A DNA stretch of 64,000 bases from Mixia osmundae IAM 14324 (taxonomy: Eukaryota; Basidiomycota; Mixiomycetes; Mixiales; Mixiaceae), in assembly GCF_000708205.1 (NCBI RefSeq), contig NW_014575556.1, forward strand, positions 62,599 through 126,598, written 5' to 3'. The notes beneath the pieces were generated by a model, which searched no databases, had not been told where the DNA came from, and was given only the letters and a program-made list of their open reading frames with translations. This document shows, piece after piece, positions 57,510 to 64,000 of the stretch. Position 1 is the stretch's first letter. Each line of letters begins with the position of its first letter. The position numbers were made by a program, and so were the translations under genes.

Positions 57510-60256
57510 TCAATTGAGCAGAGACGTCTCTGCCGCTCCGTGGGCTCGGCCAGGTCCAACAATGTCATTCTGATATGCATCCATGGCCGAGCCCTGATCG
57601 CCCGACGAGATGTCAAACGCTGAGAAATCGCCAAGACCTGCATAGGGATCATGCGTCATTGGGACCGGATCCAGATCAGAATATGTCGATTCTGCCTTGT
57701 CGATACTCGGTCTTTCGGGCGCAGCGTCTTCGCTCGTCGCATCATCCATTTCGCCCGGTGCGCTCCGAGACGTACTTGCTTCTGCCACCTCGGCTGCTGT
57801 CGGTTTGGGCGGCAAGGGCGGGGCGACGGTACCGTTAGAAGCGGTCGATTTCATGGCAGCTGCAGCCAACGCATAGCCAGGCACAGAACTCGATGGTTGC
57901 TTAGCCGCGCGCATTGACGCCAGTGTCTGTCGTTCTTGCGAGTGTTGTCGTGCGATGGGATCAAGTGCGGGTGAATCATGTAGATATCTTGGCTTCTGAT
58001 TGCGAATAAATGTCTCTGGTGCTTGATGGTACACGCTCGAGAGCGTGCCAGTCTGCAGCAACAGTCGATCGAGCACATGCCGATCCATTGCTTCAGTCTC
58101 TGTCGAGATCGCAGGCTTGTCCACGAGAACAATGTCCTTGGCTGCTGCGGGATCGGTCGAGAGCAGGCGCCAGTAGATAAATCCGCGATCTCGCAAGTCA
58201 GGATTATCGACTTGCTCCGTCGCCCACTTGAGCACTTTAGGCAGCAGATCTTGGCCGGCAGTAGGTCGCTTGATGAATAGCTTCACTGTCGCAGTCAGGA
58301 GCGCCAATTGAACCTGCAAATGAGTCAGATGCGCTCGTCGACGCAGATGCGCGGCACGCGCCTCGACGGTCTCCTCGATGAAGGTGGCAGCAAAGTCTTC
58401 TAGCAGCGCAGTTGCGTTCTCTATTCTGTCCGCGTATTGCCCCACGATCCAGATGATGGAGGCTTTCGCCTCTGGCGTATCCAGTACGTCCAGATTATCG
58501 CAGAGAGTGGCAATGATGCCTTCATACTGGTTGGGGTATCTTCTGAAGATGTCTTTGATGACGATGACGGCCTCTTGTACGACGTAGCTCACTTTCGTCT
58601 CGACAAGTTCGAGAAGGGTCTCGATACACTGATCTGCGGATTCCTCGATTTTGATGGCTAGTCGGCCGATCGACCTGACCGCTTTCCTCACAAAGTCTAC
58701 ATCCACTTCGGTCGAATATCTGTCAAACGCCCAAGTCGGCCGTCAGCTTTGTGTAGACAAATCAAATCGGATGGCTAACTCTTTCAGCTCTGCAAGAACC
58801 TGTCTGACGTTCGCTTGGCTTGCGAGGCGATACATGATCTCTAGCTTGGCAAGCTTGACATAGATCGGATCGTTGTACTTGCAGAAGAAGACCTTGACTT
58901 CGTTCCTGAGTACGCTCGGCCGCCTCTGAATGATGAGCAGTATGTTGCGTAGGGCGACATATTGCACTTCGTACCCAGACGATAGGAGCGTCACTGTACC
59001 GGCCGGACAACACCTATAAGTCAAATCAGATCGCCGACTGAGGGGCTGAGCCGCACCTAGAGGCGGACTGAGCTTGCGGCACATATTCTCAACAATGTCT
59101 TCGTCGGCGATATAGTTGAGCAGATATAAGATGACTTTGATTGTGGTCAGCACGACTGCAGAGTTGGCATGTTGTAACCTGATGGCTATTCTCTCGGCGA
59201 TGAGCTCTGCATCGGCACTCTCGTTGGGTACAAAGCTCATCAAGGCCTCCAGAATGTATGTCTGCCCCCATCTGACCTGACAGTGAGCACAACATGTGTG
59301 GCGATGGCAACAGGACTGACTCTGAGCATTCTGCCATGGCGGATACGAGCTTGCCAGCGATGGTGAAGTTCAGCCTGAGTTGTATGTTATCGGATCTTTC
59401 ACCAATCTCGGTTAAAGCTGCAACAGCATTGGCCACGACGGTAGGGTTGGCATCGGCGAGCAAGTCTCTCAGAGAAGTGATGAACCCCTCGCGTTCGACA
59501 AGCCTGCTATCGTGTGCGAAGAGTTTAGCGACACATATTGCCGCCGTCTTTCGCACGTAAGGATCAGAGTCCTTGATAGATTGGCGTAGCGGATCGACGA
59601 GCGCGTTGATGACGCTCGGTACAGGTATATAGGCCATTGTGCGTATAGCCAGCGCGCGTACGAGCGGATTGCGATCTTCGGCATCCTGCATCTACGTGAG
59701 CTCTTACAGAGAGCATTCACTGGTCTTAAGATTACATTGAGCAAGTTCTCGAGGGCGAATTGGACCATGTCTGGCTTTGAGCGCGAGTAGTTGATGAGGT
59801 ACAGGTAGCTGCTTGCTAGAGTCAAAACTGGCGAGGATGCGACTGGGGATCCGACGAACACCATCTTCTTGACATCGAGAACAGGTATGCTCATACATGC
59901 AACCCTGTCCGAGGAGCCGCCGAGGATGAGTGACAGCCCAAAGTCGACGATGCTGAGAGGATGACTTGCACATCTGGGAACAGTGAGCTCATGTCCTGGC
60001 CTGCCGAGTGAGACATGAGATGAGTCTTCTCTCGCCCGTTCAAGCCAGTGCACACGTACCCATGGTCATATTGCCAATGACTTTCTTAAGTGCATTGCGT
60101 CGCTTGACAAACGATTTGTCCTTTTTGTCGCTTTGTAGCTCGGCTCGTATCGTCGCTGCCTTGTCCTGGAAGGCAGGATGGAACGCTTCAGAACTCAGCT
60201 GGCTTTGGAATGAATCCAGCACCGACCCTTGTGAAGAATTTGGCATCCTGACTCAT
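57510..60256 (-). CDS. AP adaptor complex beta subunit (AP-1/AP-2 type)
   Basis: Clathrin adaptor large chain for vesicle budding at the trans-Golgi or plasma membrane. First exon 60256-60227 gives [10 protein letters not shown], joined to [20 protein letters not shown] at 60165; then [110 protein letters not shown]. The trunk (Adaptin-N) is complete; the hinge is Ser/Ala-rich and the C-terminal appendage domain is absent. Two introns appear to use GC donors: one gcaagt at the VVACM junction and one gcgcgt before VQLALL (15-16 extra residues if unspliced). A 60-base insert near 59870-59810 ([12 protein letters not shown]) may be another unresolved intron. Confidence 0.88.
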
Positions 60257-60480
60257 GGCCTCGACCTCGGAGCTGAGAGCACGGAGCCAGAGAGAGACGC
60301 GCGCGCGTGCACCGTGCCACGAGACCGGGGCAAACGGCGTCTCACACTCTCCAACTGTGTGAGCTAATAATGACGACAACATAGGTCTAGTACATCTTTG
60401 TCTGTCAGAGAGCTGAATCAGCTGCTGTTGGTGGAGGAAGGGCGGCAGACAGTCTCCTTCAACTCGCAGGCTGGGGTTGG

Positions 60481-61691
60481 CTAAGTCGCAGTCGGATCCC
60501 AAGGGTGTCGAGCGAGCTGATCATAGAGCTCCTCGGGTAGATCCGCTACGAACTTGCAAGCGAGCATGATGCACTGTCTTGCATCGAGCGGAGGAAACGT
60601 CCTCAACATCTTCATAGGACTGCAAAGGCGATGTCAGGCGCAAACTTTGACGGTCATGCGAGCGAACCCACCTGGAATGAGCAAGAAGCTCGTCTCTGAT
60701 CTGCCATAGCTGTGCGATGACGCAGAGGATGTTGAGGTGACATCCGTAGGCGAGTAGGAAGTCCCAGAGATGCAAAACCTGATTGAGTGGAGGAGTGCAC
60801 GCGCAGAATGTCATTACAGCTGCTCGCATTGGTCAGCATGCACGGCTTGGATCAAATCTCGGCAGACTGACAAGGAAATGCGTAGAGCTCTGCTGACAGT
60901 CGCTTGGTTGCGAGGTGAGCGAACAGCTCGGAGTCAAGTATAGCCAGACATTTGTCCAGCAGCTATGCAAAGCACAGGTAGTGAGCAAGGCCGTCGTCAA
61001 GATGAGGAGGCCACTCACCTCCAGACCACGATGGACGCCTTCGAGCGTCGGTTGGACGTAGAGCGGACATCTGACTTGGATGAAATTGGTGAAGCATTTG
61101 TAGGCTTCAATTTCTGACGGCATCGTATATAGGAATGGCGCAGCGAGGACGTTCATGCCCTGCACATAATTGAACTGCAATTCGTTGGGCGGTGCATCTG
61201 AAAGTGTCGCTCCTCAGGATCGTCGCGCAACGATGCAATGCGCGCGTACCGTGCGCGTGCCAAACGAAGGCGTCGAGCAGTCGGACGAGCATCTCTTCGC
61301 TCACGCGCTCCTTGAACGCATTGTCTGTAGCTAGTGTGCGAAACGTGTCATTCCTGATCTTCTCGGACGCGGGTGAAGCGCCGCGCGAGACAAGCTCGAT
61401 GTATTGCGACACCGACAACGAGCCGGTCAAGCCCAGAAACAGCTTCCATGTGAGCGGTCGCGTTCTCGTGAGAACATCTTCCTACGATACACCTCGTCGT
61501 GAGTTGCCGCACAGCATCGCGACAAGCTCACTGACATCGTCCGGCAGTCCCTCGAGGAGTACAGTCTTGCGCAGCGCCTTGAGTGTTTTCTGAGGGTCCC
61601 CAGCTTTACTCGCCCTTGACTTCGAGCCAGGCAGTAGTAGCAGCTTGTCGAGACCAGCATGACTTTGCTTGTGGGCCAGCCGCCTCGACAT
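60481..61691 (-). CDS. BUB2: Mitotic exit network GAP Bub2/Cdc16 (TBC domain)
   Basis: Rab-type GAP that with Bfa1/Byr4 holds the GTPase Tem1/Spg1 inactive at the spindle pole. Start at 61691 (MSRRLAHKQS); exon 1 ends in VLLEGLPDD, joined by intron to LTWKLFLGLTGSLSVSQYIE. The TBC catalytic fingers are kept: IRNDTFRTLATD (Arg finger) and NYVQGMNVLAAPFLY (Gln finger). Further blocks: CPLYVQPTLEGVHRGLE, LLDKCLAILDSELFAHL, FCACTPPLNQVLHLWDFLLA, CVIAQLWQIRDELL, and the end DLPEELYDQLARHPWDPTAT with stop at 60481. Several introns of about 50 bases; about 330 residues, as expected. A few inner splice sites were not fixed base by base. Confidence 0.9.
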
Positions 61692-62215
61692 ACCCGTAGC
61701 GCTCGACTTCGCAGCGCGCGCAACGTCGGCACGTCCAGCAAGCACGCGACGGTCCGAGCCATCTCTTAGCACAAGTGGTCACCGCTAAAACCTCATTCAA
61801 AGTCCGAAGAGTCCCAGTTTGAGGCCTCCTGATACTCCTAAACCTCAAGTCTCTGCTGGAGCTGAGATAGGCTCATGCCTTGATCGTCTGATTCTCGCTT
61901 CATGCCGTGCCACGACCGGGTTCCCAGCGTGGATCGACCGAGCGAACAACCCGAGCAGTGCGGCGCAATCGGAATTAAGACTCTATACATACAGGCTCGA
62001 GCGATCGTTGCTGCAATCCCGCGAAGACCGGCGCAGCACTTTGCAATTCAAGCGTGACGGGCCGCTGACTCATCTCTGTTGCGCCCACGTCGCGTCACAC
62101 GCTCCAATCTCTCGGATGAGTAATCGTTTTGCTGCTTCGATGCAGCTTATAAGCTCTGCTATCTGCTCCCCTCTTCATCAGACTTCATCGCAGACCGAAG
62201 GCTCAGCAGTACATC
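61692..62215. promoter_or_regulatory. Divergent promoter of BUB2 and the NmrA-like gene
   Basis: 524 bases. A TATA-like ttataag lies at 62148-62154, 62 bases before the NmrA-like ATG, followed by a C/T-rich leader (ctgctcccctcttcatc). No equivalent on the BUB2 side. Confidence 0.55.
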
Positions 62216-63085
62216 ATGGCGGCATACAAAGCGTTCGCTATCGCTGGCGGGATCAATAGCAGTGGACCCATGTCTGGCAACCTGGGCAGCTTTTTCGCCA
62301 AATCCTTGCTCAAGCAGGGTGCCTCGGTCACCCTGCTGGTTCGCTCGATCGGCAAGCCCGAAGTAGCAGAGGACCTGAAGCAACGCGGTGCCACGATAAA
62401 GATAATAGACTACAATGAGCCAGAATCGCTAGCCGAGGCTCTCGTTGGCATCGATGTCGTTATATCGACTTTGTCAGGTCCAGGCTTTGCTGTACAACCT
62501 GCACTCGCCAAAGCGAGCAAACAGGCGGGCGTGTCACTCTTTGTCCCAAGCGAATTCGGTACAGCAACCCTGGGCGTAGAGCCTGATTCGCCCATCTATG
62601 GCAAGGCAAAGTTTCACGGCGTACTCAAAGAGCTCGAGCTGCCCTATACGCTCTTTTTCACTGGCGTATTCTCAGACTTTGCTCGGATGATCTTTAATAC
62701 CAGCACTGGCAAGATCACTATCATTGGGCGGGGCGACGCAAAGGTCAGCACGACAGCGCGTCAAGATATCGCAGACTATCTTGCCTTCGTTCTCACCAAG
62801 CTTAAACCTGAAGAACTAGCGAATCGCGTTCTCAGGATCGAAGGCTCTCGATTCAGCTTCAATGAGCTGGTCGAGCACGCCAATGCAAATTCACAGCGGC
62901 CCCTCGAGGTCGATCATGAGCCTCTACAAGTCGCACAGAAGCGCTATGCTGACACTCACGATTTCATCACATGGATGAAGGTGGCTTGGGACCAGGGCAG
63001 AGGCGTGTCCGCCACTAACACGAGCGATCTCGACAATCACTTGTTTCCCGACTGGCAGCCTAAGCCTATCAAAGACTTTTTGTAG
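62216..63085 (+). CDS. NmrA-like / isoflavone-reductase-family NAD(P)-binding protein
   Basis: Intronless gene of 289 codons. Rossmann start FAIAGGINSSGPMSGNLG (a somewhat unusual glycine loop), LLKQGASVTLLVRS, IDYNEPESLAEALVGIDVVI, FVPSEFGTATLGV and YGKAKFHGVLKELELPYTLF, the arrangement of atypical SDRs that either sense NADP or reduce small aromatics. The catalytic Lys (YGKAK) is in place, which favours an enzyme. It has a TATA box and a short leader, suggesting inducible expression. Tail-to-tail with the cohesin-loader gene. Substrate unknown. Confidence 0.85.
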   Translation: MAAYKAFAIAGGINSSGPMSGNLGSFFAKSLLKQGASVTLLVRSIGKPEVAEDLKQRGATIKIIDYNEPESLAEALVGIDVVISTLSGPGFAVQPALAKASKQAGVSLFVPSEFGTATLGVEPDSPIYGKAKFHGVLKELELPYTLFFTGVFSDFARMIFNTSTGKITIIGRGDAKVSTTARQDIADYLAFVLTKLKPEELANRVLRIEGSRFSFNELVEHANANSQRPLEVDHEPLQVAQKRYADTHDFITWMKVAWDQGRGVSATNTSDLDNHLFPDWQPKPIKDFL

Positions 63086-63177
63086 CCTGAACCAATGCAT
63101 GGAAGTCCTATCCGAGCGATCGACAGAGTGCATGAATTAGCGCAACAACATTCACGATCCACACGTTTCTAGATGCG

Positions 63178-64000
63178 TCAGTCAGAATCCTCTGCCGCGA
63201 TACCCTCGGCAACGTCAATCTCACGCGAGAAAATTGACAGATACTGCGCATTCTTGTCAGCCTTTATTGATGCGTGGAGCATGTAGCTTACAAATGTACG
63301 CTGACCAGCACACTCAAGGCCGGACTGCCAAGCAACGTTGCGTAGCGTGACCTGGAACTCGGCGCTACTCTTGCTTGCGATAGTGGCGGTGGCGAGCACG
63401 GCAGCTTTGTCGCCAATAGCTGACTTCTTGCCGGGCAGGAATCGGCTTCGCTTTGCGTCAGACAAAGTATAGCAGAGCTCGAGATGTTTGCGAAGCGCAA
63501 GCGCTTGCACGATCGCAAGCGACTGCATGAGCATCGATCTGGTCTCGTTAGACTGTTGTGTCTCCGTATCGTCGTGCTCCATATCGTCCAGTGCATGATA
63601 ATACTCCATGCCGCGCGTCGAAATGAGCTCGTCGAGATAGTGCATGATCGTCAGAGGTTCTTCCTGAGTCGTGAATGACAGCGAGGCCAGACAATCGCTG
63701 ATGAAGCACGACAAGGCCAGATGATGTGCGGTGGGCTCGCCGGATAGCAGACTGAGGTCGAAGCATCGGATCAATGAGCGAACGAAATCAAGCTTCCACT
63801 GTCGCTTCTCGACGAGCAGTTCGTACCATCGATCGAACGGTGAAGCGCGGAGCGTGCTTCCTTCCCGCAAAAGTCTGACGCCGCTCGGTAAGCGGGATAC
63901 TGCCGCAAAGACTTCTCGAGCTGTGTCGAAGAAGCGAGTGCTGATTACGTTTGAATGACTGACGTGCAAGGACCGGTGCATTGACATCGCCTTGTGCGCG
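63178..64000 (-). CDS. C-terminal part of a cohesin loader, Scc2/Mis4/NIPBL-like (5' part outside window)
   Basis: Minus-strand frame open from the right edge region to the stop at 63178; the first 13-25 codons near the edge may include an intron. Residues LALSCFISDCLASLSFTTQEEPLTIMHYLDEL and the block ALALRKHLELCYTLSDAKRSRFLPGKK resemble the HEAT-repeat end of fungal Scc2, where leucine-rich helices are followed by a conserved (L/Y)x(L)S(D/E)xRxxxxxPxxK stretch. The protein loads the cohesin ring onto chromatin. The match rests on this one block, so the call is moderate. Confidence 0.55.
   Translation of the reverse strand, partial: AHKAMSMHRSLHVSHSNVISTRFFDTAREVFAAVSRLPSGVRLLREGSTLRASPFDRWYELLVEKRQWKLDFVRSLIRCFDLSLLSGEPTAHHLALSCFISDCLASLSFTTQEEPLTIMHYLDELISTRGMEYYHALDDMEHDDTETQQSNETRSMLMQSLAIVQALALRKHLELCYTLSDAKRSRFLPGKKSAIGDKAAVLATATIASKSSAEFQVTLRNVAWQSGLECAGQRTFVSYMLHASIKADKNAQYLSIFSREIDVAEGIAAEDSD

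Noticed and set aside
59469-60053. Reading the beta-adaptin frame through its introns
   Set aside because: It breaks off into non-conserved sequence after KKM and after LENLLN; splicing returns to the conserved adaptin trunk.

Overview
The window is nuclear DNA of a fungus, most likely a basidiomycete. Almost every gene is broken by short introns of about 43 to 60 bases with GT donors and CAG or TAG acceptors. Gene density is about one per 1.5 to 2 kb, both strands are used, and the conserved genes are ordinary fungal ones: saccharopepsin, Bub2, Spc25, the Yta7 chromatin ATPase, Clu1, mitochondrial KARI and uL22m, and YAT-type amino-acid permeases. I suspect Pucciniomycotina (something like Mixia), but nothing I can read fixes the species. 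No tRNA, rRNA, CRISPR array or intact transposon was seen.

Layout. 1-5.6 kb: phosducin-like protein (partial), ER glucosidase I, concentrative nucleoside transporter. 5.8-6.7 kb: a decayed gene. 7.2-9.1 kb: amino-acid permease copy with ten unresolved bases. 9.4-18.1 kb: topoisomerase III and ketol-acid reductoisomerase interleaved with secreted-protein genes of an unfamiliar family. 18.2-24.6 kb: SDR-like protein, anoctamin, second permease. 24.8-37.6 kb: S28 peptidase-like gene, eL43, Yta7/ATAD2, Spc25, MAP-kinase phosphatase, acyl-CoA ligase. 37.7-40.9 kb: small secreted protein and a tandem pair of the unfamiliar family. 41.4-50.9 kb: aldo-keto reductase, uL22m, Clu1, MFS transporter. 51.0-64.0 kb: another family member, dephospho-CoA kinase, tetraspan protein, vacuolar aspartic protease, phosphopantetheinyl transferase, AP beta adaptin, Bub2, NmrA-like reductase and the C-terminus of a cohesin loader.

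The most interesting content is a dispersed multigene family, called here the twin-CC family. Five apparently intact members (A 9388-10760, C 16840-18128, D 38161-39470, B 39601-40931, F 51007-52332, all minus strand), one clear pseudogene (G 15630-16878, plus) and one possible relic (H 5815-6702, minus) lie singly or in tandem between housekeeping genes. Each intact protein is about 350-380 residues: a signal peptide followed by two copies of one module. The module runs Tyr-x-(Leu/Ile)-x-Ala-x-Ala-x(3)-Cys, then a beta-rich stretch, then Trp-x(5-7)-Cys-Cys-x(6-7)-(Val/Ile)-x-(Ile/Phe)-Gly, then Cys-Gly or Cys-Pro-Pro, with a terminal two-cysteine tail. I found it only by splicing the genes by hand; several exon lengths are identical between members although the proteins have diverged. 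I do not recognise it as any named domain family. Function is unknown; secretion and paired cysteines fit surface proteins or effectors, but that is inference.
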